From Pontibacter kalidii (GTDB lineage Bacteria > Bacteroidota > Bacteroidia > Cytophagales > Hymenobacteraceae): 64,000 nt of DNA. Both the position numbers and the translations under genes were made by a program. Below, in pieces: positions 1 to 8,560 of this stretch. The notes beneath the pieces were generated by a model. That model was not told where the DNA came from and made no database searches. It saw only the letters and a program-made list of their open reading frames with translations. Position 1 is the stretch's first letter; every line of letters starts with the position of its first letter. The stretch is taken from positions 3,102,501-3,166,500 of the forward strand of contig NZ_CP111079.1 of the NCBI RefSeq assembly GCF_026278245.1. Direction: 5' to 3'.

Positions 1-620
1 GTTGGGTTTGCAACCCTACTGGCTTGAAAAGCCATACTTATACTTGGGTTATACTTTGGCTATACTTTAAACTTGAGCTATACTCCGTTGTACTTGCATA
101 GCCGCTGCTTCCTTCCACTTGAGGCAAGCTATACTTTCTAGCCGCCGCCGATCCTGTAGTTCCCACAAACCTACCGTTGCATTTCATACTTTGGTGCTCT
201 CCAGCCCGAGAGGGCTCGTCCTGGGGGTAGGGGCCCTCGATAAGGGCATCGCGCTGTGTTCCCTTCCTTTGCTCCTAACGTCGCAATGCCTCACTCACGT
301 TCGGCACCGGAATCTCACAAGGCGCTCAACCCGAGGACTGGGAACAGATTCGATAGCACGGCTGATGAAGCTTCAGCCAAGTCCCCCTTCGAAGGGGGCA
401 GGGGGATGATGATCGCCTGCGGATAATTCCCCTCCTCTGGACTAGCCAAAACGTGAGTTTTGAGCTAGCGAGCGTAGCTCTCAGGGGTGGGTTTATACTT
501 TGTAGGGACAGGTCGCGACCTGTCCGCGCTACACCAGCAGCTATGCAATTTATACTTTGTAGCTGCAGCTTCACCTCCCTTCCATCAAGATTCTTAACAG
601 AATGACAAGTGGAAGAGTAG
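1..620. repeat. Long non-coding repeat block, copy 1
   Basis: No convincing gene lies in the first 728 bases. This stretch is collinear with 7811-8420: both begin with a GGGTTTGCAACC-type palindrome, then an 'actggct..agcc' hairpin followed by several TATACTT motifs, then a nearly identical block of about 70 bases (about 185-257 here and 8022-8090 there), then a 'GGCGCTCAACCC..GGACTG' block, and finally GTAGGGACAGGTCGCGACCTGT. A 20-bp perfect palindrome, GGACAGGTCGCGACCTGTCC, occupies 506-525. The end (about 583-606) resembles the 'ggatcctttcaggatgacaa' dispersed repeat also seen near 14020 and 34420. Bases 620-728 hold nothing recognisable. It could be a decayed mobile element or a mosaic of small repeats; no coding capacity is conserved between the copies. 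Confidence 0.75.
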
Positions 621-728
621 GCAGAACTCCCCTCCATAGCCAAGCCTCGGATCCCGGTCTTACTTCGGGAAAAGGGCAGTTGGACCCGGCACTGCAAAAA
701 ACAAAGTCAGCCTCCCACAACTTAAACC

Positions 729-1415
729 TTAAGACTTCGGCGATCCCTTCAGCCCCAGGTCCTTTACCCTTTCCCGTATCTTTTGCATGAAATCCTCGCC
801 CGGATCCACTTTTTTGGTTCTGTAGCCGGCATCCACCTCTTTCCAGAGCGGGTGGCCTTCAAAGTCCTGGTACTCGTAGTGCCCGATCAGGTACTCGATG
901 TCATACTTGCTTTTCAGGTAGCGCACCAGGTCCTCGTTGGCTTTTAGCTGGGCTTTGGTCATGCCTTCCTTGCCGCCTCCTACGTTCTCCACGCCGATGG
1001 CACAGTGGTTCAAGCCGATCACGTGGCGGGCAAAGGCAGTATCCGGGAGCTGGCGGTAAACGGTACCGTCCCGGTCTACCAGAAACTGGGCCGACACATT
1101 CAGATTACTTGCAGCGCCGATCTCGGTACGGGCACCCGGCAACAGCGTCGGGTTCATGGCCGCAAAAGACCTTTCCAGCGTGGGAATGGCCGTCCAGTGG
1201 AGCACGATCATTTTTGGTTGAATGTAAGGCGCGTCCTGCTTCATGTTATACCGGGCCTCCATGTACTCCAGCGAAAGCTGCTGCCGTTCCTCGTCAAAAA
1301 CGATCGGTTTCTCCTGAATCTGGAAGGCTTGCCCGGCACAGGCACTCAGCAAGCACAAGCTAACGGCGCCCGCCTTTACGGCTGTTCTTCGCCATAATCC
1401 TACAAGTAGTTTCAT
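729..1415 (-). CDS. N-acetylmuramoyl-L-alanine amidase, Amidase_2/PGRP type, lipoprotein
   Basis: This predicted zinc amidase cleaves the bond between muramic acid and the peptide stem of peptidoglycan. The N-terminus is a lipoprotein signal ending in LLSAC (Cys26), so the protein is probably anchored in a membrane facing the periplasm. Amidase_2 features are visible: VLHWT with a zinc-type His73, the stretch His131 to His137 before GVEN, and a VDPG Asp near residue 205. The length of 228 aa fits a single-domain enzyme. A TTG codon lies directly upstream at 1418, but the ATG at 1415 is the better start. It is the last of three same-strand cell-wall genes (3432 down to 729). The exact substrate, recycling or turnover, is inferred only. 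Confidence 0.85.
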   Translation of the reverse strand: MKLLVGLWRRTAVKAGAVSLCLLSACAGQAFQIQEKPIVFDEERQQLSLEYMEARYNMKQDAPYIQPKMIVLHWTAIPTLERSFAAMNPTLLPGARTEIGAASNLNVSAQFLVDRDGTVYRQLPDTAFARHVIGLNHCAIGVENVGGGKEGMTKAQLKANEDLVRYLKSKYDIEYLIGHYEYQDFEGHPLWKEVDAGYRTKKVDPGEDFMQKIRERVKDLGLKGSPKS

Positions 1416-1465
1416 CAAAGTATAGTATAGTTTATAGTACGATTGGTTAGGTATGATAACTGGAA

Positions 1466-2467
1466 TTAGTGTGCGGCTACCTGCACATAATGTTCTTGTG
1501 CCCGCAAGGCCTCCTGCTCTGCCTCTTTGACTCTGCCTAACTTCTCTAAAAGGATAGCTCTGTTTTCATGACACTGTTCCGCCACATAGGAATCAGGGAA
1601 CGAGCGGGCGGATCGGGTGAACAGCTCATAGGCCTGCTGCCAAGAGGCCGTGTCATTCCTCTTCATCAGCTCAAGCCCCTCCCGGTAATCCTGATACCAA
1701 AGCTTCGCGGTTTCGCTCATGCGCTCGGCCTCCTGAAACGCCCTGAAGGGCGGGAAGCTCACCGCTGAGTTCTTAGGCGCAATAGCTGGCGTCGGCTTTT
1801 TGAAGAACGCTTCCAGCGCTGCCACATAAGCCTGCGCCTCCCTGCGGTTATACTTTTTCTTCTTCAGCCGCTTCTCCTCCGCTGCATGGGTGAAAAACGA
1901 CGCTTCCGCAATCACTCCGGGTATGCCGTAGGTATCGCGCAGCACTTTGGTGCCGGCCCCCGCGAAAATAGTATGGTCCGACACCAGACTCACCGGTGTG
2001 TTGCCCTTATACAAGTGTGCCGAAAGCGCCTGTGCCACATCCCTCCCTAAAGCCACGCTCGCCTGGTTCTCAGAGGCGTTGCCGTGGAAATAGATGATCG
2101 GAAAGTTCGCCTCCGGGTCTGCCGTGGCGTTGTGGTGCACCGACAGGAAAACGTCTGCCTGGTTCTCCACCGCTAGCCTGGCGCGGTCTGCCAGCGGAAT
2201 GTTATCATCTGCCCTGCGCGTCATCAGCACCCTGGCTCCTTTCTCCTCCAGCATCTCTTGCAGCAGTAGCGCCACCCGCAGGTTTATCCACTCTTCCCGC
2301 TCGCCGGCAGGGCCTGCCCGGTAACTGTCTGTCGCAGCCGTTCCGCCATGCCCGGCATCCAGGCAGATAATCTTTCCCGCCAGCGGGCTTTGCTGCTTCT
2401 GGGCCAGTACAGGCGCACACAGCGCAGCACTAAGTATGAGCAGCAGGAAAGTGAAATATCTCGTCAT
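1466..2467 (-). CDS. N-acetylmuramoyl-L-alanine amidase, Amidase_3 (AmiC-like)
   Basis: This is a second, unrelated fold of peptidoglycan amidase. A signal peptide (about residues 1-22, ending in VLAQ) is followed by the Amidase_3 domain, about residues 30-215. The zinc-site sequences are CLDAGHGG, the Glu of the REEWINLRV segment, VFLSVHHNA, and the catalytic-type Glu of IAEASFFTH. About 100 further residues at the C-terminus are helical and look TPR-like (WQQAYELFTRSARSFPDSYV), which could mediate partner binding. The gene sits 43 bp downstream of the serine hydrolase at 2512-3432 and 50 bp upstream of the Amidase_2 gene, so the three are probably cotranscribed. Substrate assignment rests on family membership. 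Confidence 0.87.
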   Translation of the reverse strand: MTRYFTFLLLILSAALCAPVLAQKQQSPLAGKIICLDAGHGGTAATDSYRAGPAGEREEWINLRVALLLQEMLEEKGARVLMTRRADDNIPLADRARLAVENQADVFLSVHHNATADPEANFPIIYFHGNASENQASVALGRDVAQALSAHLYKGNTPVSLVSDHTIFAGAGTKVLRDTYGIPGVIAEASFFTHAAEEKRLKKKKYNRREAQAYVAALEAFFKKPTPAIAPKNSAVSFPPFRAFQEAERMSETAKLWYQDYREGLELMKRNDTASWQQAYELFTRSARSFPDSYVAEQCHENRAILLEKLGRVKEAEQEALRAQEHYVQVAAH

Positions 2468-2511
2468 GACAACCCAAGTATAAAGTTTAATTAAAGTATA
2501 AAGTCGGCCTC

Positions 2512-3432
2512 CTATTTAATCAGCTTCGGATCTACGTAGGTGCCGTAGCGGGTGGCATTGCCCATGCGCCAGAAATACCGGTAAAGCACCTCTGACAGCT
2601 GTTCCACCGTATCTTCCGACTGCCCCTTCACTTTATAGCTTTCCATTACCGCCACCGCATAGGGTCGCTCAGGTAGCAGCACAAGCGCCCACTCCGTAGA
2701 AACACCATTCAGCACACCCGGCTTAAAGGCTATTGGCACCGCTTCGGGAAGGCCGGCGGCCAACCTGCTCGTCTGGCGGTCTGTTCTTTTAAGTATAGAC
2801 ATGATCTCCTCGGAAGTGGCTTTGTCGATGAACTCGCCCTTGTAGAACAGCTGCAGTATCCTGGCCGCGTCGGCCGGAGTTGACAGATTCTCCTCGCCCC
2901 TGCCAGAGGCTGCCGCGTTGATCATCTTGCGCTGCACCAGCGTCTGCTTTGCCCCCAGTGATCGCAGCATGGCATTTACCTCCTTCATACTGACCAGGTC
3001 GATGAGCGAATTGGTGGCGGTGTTATCACTCAGCGTGATCATCAGCACGCCCAGGTCATAAATGCTCGTAGACGGGATTGTCTTCAGGTCTTTCAGGATT
3101 CCGGTTCCTCCCACCACATCCGCGGGGGAAACTTTCTTTATATCAGAAAGCGAGAACCTTCCCTCGTGCGCCTGCTGGTACACGTTCATCAGGATGGGAA
3201 TTTTAATCGCACTGGCCTGCGGAAACACCACGTCCGGGTTAAAGGAGAACGTATCGCCTGAGGTAAGATCTACGGCCACGAGCCCGGTAACGGCCGGTGA
3301 GCGGCTAACAATATCTTTTAATTGTTCCTCGGTTTGCTGCCGCAGCACCTTTTGGGCAGAGTTCTGTGCCATAGCATTTATACTTATACTTAGCAAAATC
3401 AGCGCGAGGCCGATGAGGGAGAATTTCTTCAT
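2512..3432 (-). CDS. Class A beta-lactamase-fold serine hydrolase
   Basis: This secreted 306-aa protein has the class A beta-lactamase/D,D-peptidase fold. After a signal peptide ending in AMAQ come SAIK (the S-x-x-K nucleophile motif, in PQASAIKIPIL) and SDN (LSDNTATNS). Two class A hallmarks are missing: the third motif reads KPG (FKPGVLNG) instead of KTG, and the omega-loop Glu of ExxLN is not found, since the equivalent stretch reads RKMINAAASGRGEENLSTP. True beta-lactamases need that Glu for deacylation, so a peptidase, esterase or penicillin-binding role is at least as likely as antibiotic resistance. It is the first gene of the cell-wall trio. Confidence 0.8.
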   Translation of the reverse strand: MKKFSLIGLALILLSISINAMAQNSAQKVLRQQTEEQLKDIVSRSPAVTGLVAVDLTSGDTFSFNPDVVFPQASAIKIPILMNVYQQAHEGRFSLSDIKKVSPADVVGGTGILKDLKTIPSTSIYDLGVLMITLSDNTATNSLIDLVSMKEVNAMLRSLGAKQTLVQRKMINAAASGRGEENLSTPADAARILQLFYKGEFIDKATSEEIMSILKRTDRQTSRLAAGLPEAVPIAFKPGVLNGVSTEWALVLLPERPYAVAVMESYKVKGQSEDTVEQLSEVLYRYFWRMGNATRYGTYVDPKLIK

Positions 3433-3445
3433 ACTCTAATATAGC

Positions 3446-3476
3446 AAAAAGAAAGTCCTCCTGTTAGGGAGGACTT
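3446..3476 (-). terminator. Intrinsic terminator after the MDR oxidoreductase
   Basis: A perfect 9-bp stem (AAGTCCTCC at 3453-3461, GGAGGACTT at 3468-3476) has a 6-base loop. On the minus strand it is followed by a T-tract (TTCTTTTTG). It lies just downstream of the leftward gene ending at 3513, so it separates that gene from the cell-wall trio. Confidence 0.85.
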
Positions 3477-3512
3477 CACTTATACTTTTAACTAAGCTGC
3501 CAGGCACGGGAT

Positions 3513-4511
3513 CTACCCCACCTGCAGCACGATCTTGCCAAACTGCTTCCCGGCCTCTATGTAACGCATGGCCTCCTCCACTTTCTCCAGCGGGTACACG
3601 ATGTCCACCACCGGCCGAATTTCCTTCTCCTCCACAAACTTTACCATGTCGGCAAAATCCTGGGCGGTGCCCATGGTGCTACCGAAAATAGAGAGCTGCT
3701 TCCAGAAGAGCTCCGCCGGGTTTAGCTGCCCGATCAGGCCGGTGGTGCCGCCATAGATACCGATGCGCCCGCCCGGCCTGGCCAGCTTCACCAGCTGCAC
3801 AAAACCCTCGCCGGCCGCACTGTCGATCAGCACATCAAAGCCGCCGGTTTGCTCCTTCAGCAGCTTGCCCCAGTTCTCGGTTTTGTAGTTTATACCTCCG
3901 GCTGCGCCCAGGTCTTTGGCCAGGCCGATTTTCTCCTCCGCCCCTGACGTAACCCATACTTGGGCGCCGGCGGCCAGGGCAAACTGTATGGCCAGCAAGG
4001 CCACGCCCCCTCCTGCCCCCGTTACCAGCACCCGTTCGCCGGGCTGCAGCTGGCACTTGGTGAACAGCGCGCGGTACGCCGTTACGCCGGCCAGCGGCAG
4101 GGCGGCAGCTTCCTCGAAGCTCAGGTGCAGCGGCTTCTGGTACAGGTTGGCAGCCGGCACCTTTACATACTCGGCAAAGGCTCCGTTCTCCGGCATGCCC
4201 AGTATCCTGAACTTCTCCGAGTGTGCCCGTGGGTTATCACCCCAATCGGTGGCTGGGTCTACGAACACCTCCTGTCCCTGCCACATCTTATCCACGCCCT
4301 CGCCCAGTTCTGCCACCACCCCGGCGCAATCGGAGCCAAGTATGGCGGGGTATTTCTTGATGAAGTAGCGCCCTTTCTGTATCCATACATCGCGGCGGTT
4401 CAGGGCGGCAGCCTTCACCTGCACCACCACCTCGCCGGGCCCGGCCGTGGGTTTGGCTGTGTCTATTATCGTAAATGGCTTGTTGATATCCTCTAAGTAT
4501 ACTGCTCTCAT
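3513..4511 (-). CDS. Zinc-type/quinone oxidoreductase of the MDR superfamily
   Basis: This medium-chain dehydrogenase/reductase of 332 aa probably reduces a quinone or an enone with NAD(P)H. The N-terminal GroES-like domain contains AGPGEVVVQVKAAALNRRDVW and LGSDCAGVVAELGEGV. The Rossmann half carries VLVTGAGGGVALLAIQ (GxGxxG-type), and the C-terminus QFGKIVLQVG is typical. The catalytic zinc cysteine/histidine set of alcohol dehydrogenases is not evident, pointing to the zinc-free quinone-reductase branch. The open frame extends to 4742, but the first 77 codons resemble no domain; the ATG at 4511 gives the standard MRAVYLED start and follows a good -7 box. It diverges from the GNAT gene. Confidence 0.87.
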   Translation of the reverse strand: MRAVYLEDINKPFTIIDTAKPTAGPGEVVVQVKAAALNRRDVWIQKGRYFIKKYPAILGSDCAGVVAELGEGVDKMWQGQEVFVDPATDWGDNPRAHSEKFRILGMPENGAFAEYVKVPAANLYQKPLHLSFEEAAALPLAGVTAYRALFTKCQLQPGERVLVTGAGGGVALLAIQFALAAGAQVWVTSGAEEKIGLAKDLGAAGGINYKTENWGKLLKEQTGGFDVLIDSAAGEGFVQLVKLARPGGRIGIYGGTTGLIGQLNPAELFWKQLSIFGSTMGTAQDFADMVKFVEEKEIRPVVDIVYPLEKVEEAMRYIEAGKQFGKIVLQVG

Positions 4512-4548
4512 ACTTTCTGCTTTTTGTGTTGATACGCGCTTGCCCTGA

Positions 4549-4556
4549 CAAAGATA
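4549..4556 (-). promoter_or_regulatory. Bacteroidota -7 promoter box for the MDR oxidoreductase
   Basis: The minus strand reads TATCTTTG, an exact match to the TAnnTTTG consensus of Bacteroidota primary sigma factors. Transcription would begin about 30 bases before the ATG at 4511. This is the main reason for choosing that start over the upstream one. No clear -33 TTG is visible. Confidence 0.6.
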
Positions 4557-4613
4557 AGGTTTCGGGGTGGAGTTGAAAGTCTCGGGCGCGTTGGCATTTA
4601 TACCTGCAGCCCT

Positions 4614-4620
4614 TATCTTG
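4614..4620 (+). promoter_or_regulatory. Probable -7 box for the GNAT gene
   Basis: TATCTTG, one T short of TAnnTTTG, ends 25 bases before the ATG at 4645. A TTG at 4591-4593 lies 20 bases upstream, a suitable distance for a -33 element. Confidence 0.4.
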
Positions 4621-4644
4621 CACACAGCGTTTACATGTATTCTT

Positions 4645-5145
4645 ATGAGCAGAAGCCCCCTTATCCGCCAGGCCACCGCCAACGATCTCCCGTTACTGAT
4701 GCAACTGGCTGCGGCCACCTGGGAGCCAACGTACGGCAGCATCCTTGCTAAGGAGCAAATTGACTATATGTTTGAGGTGATCTACTCCCGGGAAGCACTG
4801 GAGAGACAGATGCAGGAGGGGCAGACGTTTCTAATTCTGGAGGAATCCGGAAAGCCTGTTGGTTTTGCTGCTTTCTCGGTTAAAGACGAGGCTGCCAAGG
4901 CATACAAACTGAACAAGATCTACCTGCTGCCCCAAACGCAGGGCAAAGGCTACGGAAAGGCGTTGCTGCAGGCCGTGGAGCAAGAGGTAAAGCTATCGGG
5001 AGCTACCCTGCTTGACCTGAACGTGAACCGCCACAATCCGGCCAAGGGCTTTTATGAGCGCTGCGGCTACCAGGTGCATCAGCAGGAGGACATCCCGATC
5101 GGCCCTTACTGGATGAACGATTACGTCATGCGCAAGAAGCTGTAA
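4645..5145 (+). CDS. GNAT family N-acetyltransferase
   Basis: This 166-aa protein has a single GNAT fold that transfers an acetyl group from acetyl-CoA to an amine. The beta4/alpha3 acetyl-CoA motif is KIYLLPQTQGKGYGKALL (a QxxGxG/A variant), followed by LDLNVNRHNPAKGFYERCGY, the usual C-terminal half seen in RimI-like and PhnO-like enzymes. An open frame continues upstream to a GTG at 4567, but the ATG at 4645 gives SPLIRQATANDL, the normal first strand of the fold. It diverges from the oxidoreductase across 133 bp and ends in a strong hairpin. The acetyl acceptor cannot be deduced; protein or small-molecule amines are both possible. Confidence 0.85.
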   Translation: MSRSPLIRQATANDLPLLMQLAAATWEPTYGSILAKEQIDYMFEVIYSREALERQMQEGQTFLILEESGKPVGFAAFSVKDEAAKAYKLNKIYLLPQTQGKGYGKALLQAVEQEVKLSGATLLDLNVNRHNPAKGFYERCGYQVHQQEDIPIGPYWMNDYVMRKKL

Positions 5146-5151
5146 ACAAGA

Positions 5152-5176
5152 AAAGGGCGGCCTGAGGCCGCCCTTT
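5152..5176. terminator. Bidirectional terminator between convergent genes
   Basis: A perfect 11-bp stem (AAAGGGCGGCC at 5152-5162, GGCCGCCCTTT at 5166-5176) closes a 3-base TGA loop, with A's on one side and T's on the other. It lies between the GNAT gene (stop 5145) and the leftward subtilase (stop 5205) and can serve both. Confidence 0.85.
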
Positions 5177-5204
5177 CAAAAGCTCACTTTAAACTTATAC
5201 GTAC

Positions 5205-6428
5205 CTAGCGGTGCGCAATCGGATCTGCGTTACCATCCGGATCGCCGTTAACATACCCATCCGTGGCGATGTTGCCCAGCAACAGCAGGCCAGCCACGTG
5301 CGGAGACGCCATAGACGTGCCGCTGATGGTGTTGTAGCCTCCGCTTTTCCAGGTAGAGTTGATGCTCACTCCTGGAGCGCAGTAGTCTACCGGCGGGTTG
5401 CCATAGTTAGAGAACGAAGCAAAACGATCGTTGGCGTCCATCGCTGACACCGTGTAAATGTTGGCATGGTTGGCACGGGCCGGGGATGAGTTGTTGGCAT
5501 GCGTGCTCTCGTTTCCGGCAGCCAGGGCAAACTTAATGCCTTTAGAGGCAGCCGCTACCACAGCGTCGTCCAGGGCCTGCGAAACAGGTCCGCCAAGGCT
5601 CATGTTGGCCACATCGCCAGACTTACCGTTGGCAGCCACATAATCCACACCGGCGATCACACCCGAGTAGGAACCGCTACCGCGCGAGTCGAGCACTTTA
5701 ACGGCTACCACAGTAGCGTCATAGGCCACACCCAGCACCCCTACCGTGTTGTTTTTAGCACCGATAGTACCGGCTACGTGCGTGCCGTGGCCATTTCCGT
5801 CATCAGCCGAGCCGGCATCTCTGCCAGAGGTGAATACAGTTATACTTCTAGCCACGTCTACGTTGAGGTCTGGGTGGTCCAGGTCGATGCCGGAGTCGAT
5901 CACCCAGGCAGTTTTACCGGCTCCGCTTCCGCTGCCAACACGCGTAACACCGTAAGGCACTGTCTGGCCGGCAGAACCGCCGCCACCACCTGTGCCTGGC
6001 TTAGCCAGCATCACGATTCTGTCTGGCTCCACGTAATCCACGCGCGGGTCCTGGCGAAGCTTCGAAGCCTCCTCAGCAGACATCTCCACAGCCACACCTT
6101 TTATAGCCTGGCCGTAAGCCTGCTCCACTTTAAAGTTGCTGATGCCGTTCTCAGCCATGATGTTTTTGCTGAAGTCACGCACCATCTCCACACGTTGCTC
6201 GTAAGAGGCAGCCTCACTTGCGCGGAGGCTGGCACCATCCTTATATACAACAATGTACTTGCCAGCGATAATTGCACCATTCTGACTTTCGGCCTGGAAT
6301 TCTGCCACTGGTTCTGCCACGTCGCCCGACTCATTATCGCAGGCGGTGAAGGTACAGGAAAAGGTTACTGCCGCCGCTCCCAACATAACGGAGCGCATCA
6401 CACTTTTAAAATGTAATCTGTTTTTCAT
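5205..6428 (-). CDS. Subtilisin-like serine protease (S8, proteinase K/aqualysin type) with I9 propeptide
   Basis: This secreted protease of 407 aa carries all three catalytic residues: Asp in WVIDSGIDLDHPDL, His in GHGTHVAGTIG and Ser in GTSMASPHVAG. Before them lies an I9 inhibitor propeptide (GKYIVVYKDGA to VDYVEPDRIV, about residues 50-145) that should chaperone folding and be cleaved off. A glycine-rich linker joins the two. The N-terminus ends in FTACDN, a plausible lipobox, so the precursor may be a lipoprotein. There is no C-terminal sorting domain. The role is most likely extracellular protein degradation. A 381-bp AT-rich gap separates it from the divergent cyclophilin gene. Confidence 0.92.
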   Translation of the reverse strand: MKNRLHFKSVMRSVMLGAAAVTFSCTFTACDNESGDVAEPVAEFQAESQNGAIIAGKYIVVYKDGASLRASEAASYEQRVEMVRDFSKNIMAENGISNFKVEQAYGQAIKGVAVEMSAEEASKLRQDPRVDYVEPDRIVMLAKPGTGGGGGSAGQTVPYGVTRVGSGSGAGKTAWVIDSGIDLDHPDLNVDVARSITVFTSGRDAGSADDGNGHGTHVAGTIGAKNNTVGVLGVAYDATVVAVKVLDSRGSGSYSGVIAGVDYVAANGKSGDVANMSLGGPVSQALDDAVVAAASKGIKFALAAGNESTHANNSSPARANHANIYTVSAMDANDRFASFSNYGNPPVDYCAPGVSINSTWKSGGYNTISGTSMASPHVAGLLLLGNIATDGYVNGDPDGNADPIAHR

Positions 6429-6809
6429 GTGAGAAAAATTAAGGTGAGATAAAAATTATTTAATAGAACATAGTCTGTAATGTATTGATATTGGATAGTA
6501 TACCCAAATAATTTTATAAAAATATTTATCCACACTATATAGAATTTGCCCTATAAGGCAGCCAGCGCATATTTTAGTTTATCCTTGTTTGCACAAATTC
6601 CCCGTGGCACTTTACCTGCTGCTGCGCATCCTATACCCCCTGTTACCGCTCCTGCAACCACCTCTATACGGGTTTGTATTTAAGCGGGACAACATCGATT
6701 TAAACTTATCAGAATACTACAATAAAATACAAACCAACCTCGATAAAATCTGAAGATTACGTAACACTATATAGTTAAAAACGATTACCTTTAAGTAAAC
6801 AAGAAAAGT
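6429..6809. other. Divergent intergenic region, no gene seen
   Basis: This AT-rich 381-bp gap between the leftward subtilase and the rightward cyclophilin should hold both promoters. I find no exact TAnnTTTG box. TTACCTTTA at about 6785-6793 is a near match shortly before the cyclophilin start. No hairpins or repeats stand out. Confidence 0.5.
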
Positions 6810-7586
6810 ATGAGCACTATGAGAAAGAAGTTCTTATCCTACTTTGGCCGCCCACTGCTGCTGGCCGCCTGCCTGCTGCCCCTGTTTAGCTGCAACAAAG
6901 CGCCCGACGAGACCAACGGCGAGACTACGGAAGCCACAACCGATGCGGAGCAGACGCTGGAACCGCTAACCTCCGAGAACGTAGTGGCCAAACTGGAGGA
7001 GTTTGGCCGCAACAACCCCGATAGCCTGGCCGTGATCACCACCCGCCACGGAAGTATAAAAGTGCGCCTTTACAAGGAAACACCGCTGCACCGCGCCAAC
7101 TTCGTGCGCCTCACCAAAGCCGGCTTCTACGACCAGGGCGAGTTTTACCGGGTGGTGAAAGGCTTTGCCGTACAGGGCGGCGACTCTGACGAGCGCGAAA
7201 TGAAACAGGGGGCCTACAAAATCCCACAAGAGTTTAATCCCAAATACATACACAAGCGCGGCGCCCTGGCCATGGCCCGCTACGGCGACGAGCGCAACCC
7301 GGACAAGGAGTCATCCTCCCACAACTTCTACATCGTAACCGGTAAGCCCGTAAGCAAAGAGGAGCTGCTGGCCTTCGAGCAGAAGCACGGCATAGATTAC
7401 ACCCCGGAGCAGGAGAAAACTTACCTCTCCGTAGGCGGCGAGCCGGGACTTGACACCGAGTACACCGTGTTTGGCGAAGTGGTGGAAGGCATGGATGTGG
7501 TGGAGAAAATTGAGCAGGAGCCAGTGGATGCCTCCGACTGGCCGCGCCAGATCGTGCCGCATACCATCAAGATCGTGAAGGAGTAG
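6810..7586 (+). CDS. Peptidyl-prolyl cis-trans isomerase (cyclophilin), lipoprotein
   Basis: This predicted periplasmic prolyl isomerase has 258 aa. The signal sequence ends in the lipobox LFSC, followed by an acidic Thr/Glu-rich linker (about residues 30-55). The cyclophilin domain starts at VITTRHGSIKVRLYKETPLH and contains FYRVVKGFAVQGGD, the FxR and QGGD signature of the active site, and later GLDTEYTVFGEVVEGMDVVEKI. An insertion of about 30 residues (KEELLAFEQKHGIDYTPEQEKTY) is common in Bacteroidota members. Two in-frame ATGs, at 6810 and 6819, are both usable. It is probably a single-gene unit, ended by the hairpin at 7610-7639, and probably assists folding of exported proteins. Confidence 0.88.
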   Translation: MSTMRKKFLSYFGRPLLLAACLLPLFSCNKAPDETNGETTEATTDAEQTLEPLTSENVVAKLEEFGRNNPDSLAVITTRHGSIKVRLYKETPLHRANFVRLTKAGFYDQGEFYRVVKGFAVQGGDSDEREMKQGAYKIPQEFNPKYIHKRGALAMARYGDERNPDKESSSHNFYIVTGKPVSKEELLAFEQKHGIDYTPEQEKTYLSVGGEPGLDTEYTVFGEVVEGMDVVEKIEQEPVDASDWPRQIVPHTIKIVKE

Positions 7587-7609
7587 ATTTTATACTTCTG
7601 ATGATAGGG

Positions 7610-7639
7610 AAAAAGCGCTGCAGTTCTGCAGCGCTTTTT
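7610..7639 (+). terminator. Intrinsic terminator after the cyclophilin gene
   Basis: A perfect 14-bp stem (AAAAAGCGCTGCAG and CTGCAGCGCTTTTT) with a 2-base loop ends in a T-run, 23 bases after the stop codon. Confidence 0.9.
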
Positions 7640-8560
7640 GTTTATCCTAGTGATGCACTTATACTTTGTGGTACAGGACGATACTTTATACGTGTCTGCA
7701 TCAGGATCTTCAGGATGAATGGATGGACAGGATTTTATACCTTAGCTATACTTCCATCCTTCATTCGTACCTCTCGCTGGCGCGGGTTTGCAACCCGTGC
7801 CTTCTATGATGTCGGGTTTGCAACCTGACTGGCTCGCAGAGCCATGCTTATACTTGGGCTATACTTTTATACTTCAGTTTATACTTGCTGTTATACTGTA
7901 TTCTTTGCTGGCGCAAGCGTCCGCTTGTGCCTCTCTTAGCCCCTGCTTCCTATAACTGGAAGCAAGCTGTTCTTGCTAGCTGCCTTTCCTCCACGGCCTT
8001 AATGCCTACTCGTTTCACTTCATACCTTGGTACTCTCCAGCCCGAGAGGGCTCGTCCTGGGGGTAGGGGCCCTCGATAAGGGCATCGCGCTGGGAGCTTT
8101 TCCTGCCCTCGTACCTCGGACTGCCCTTAACGGGCACCGGAAAAACTCGCATAGGCGCTCAACCCAAGGACTGAGATCAGAATCGATAGCCACAGCTATT
8201 TGTCATCTCGACCTTTGGGAGAGATCTCTTTAGAATTCCGGATAGCCCTCTCGCCCTGCTCGAGAGGACAGGGAGAGGAGCAAGTATAGTTCCCCTCCTT
8301 GGAGGGGCTGGGGGGTGGGTTTATACTTGTGTAGGGACAGGTCGCGACCTGTTCGTGCAATACCAGCTGCCATGAAACTTATACTTTAGCAGCAGCAATG
8401 ACAGGCTCACTCCTTGGTTAAGGAGGGGCAGGGGTGGTTGGACCTGATACCACAGAGCTCCCTCCCGTTTCCAGGAATGAGCCAGAAGGTTATGTATACT
8501 TCTATAGCCGCTACCTTGTGCCCGAGCAAGCTGTTGCTACCCGCAGCAGTTTATCAAACA
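7640..8560. repeat. Long non-coding repeat block, copy 2, with flanking repeats
   Basis: About 0.9 kb without a credible gene. Bases 7785-7806 form a REP-like palindrome around GGGTTTGCAACCC. From 7811 to about 8420 the sequence is the diverged second copy of the block at 1-620, with the same order of pieces, including ACAGGTCGCGACCTGT at 8337-8352. Around 8199-8225 'tcatctcgacctttgggagagatctc' is a form of a dispersed repeat common in Bacteroidota genomes, and 8288-8320 (cccctccttggagggg and following) is another, which recurs inverted at 41755-41790. About eleven TATACTT/AAGTATA motifs lie here. The piecewise conservation suggests nested small repeats rather than one protein-coding element. 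Confidence 0.75.

Noticed and set aside
119..409. Open frames inside the repeat block
   Set aside because: The matching frame in the second copy (8027-8233) is not conserved beyond the repeated DNA, so the similarity is at the DNA level and not protein selection.
3513..4742. Extended 409-aa form of the MDR oxidoreductase
   Set aside because: The first 77 codons overlap the promoter and the divergent GNAT gene; the ATG at 4511 gives the normal family start.
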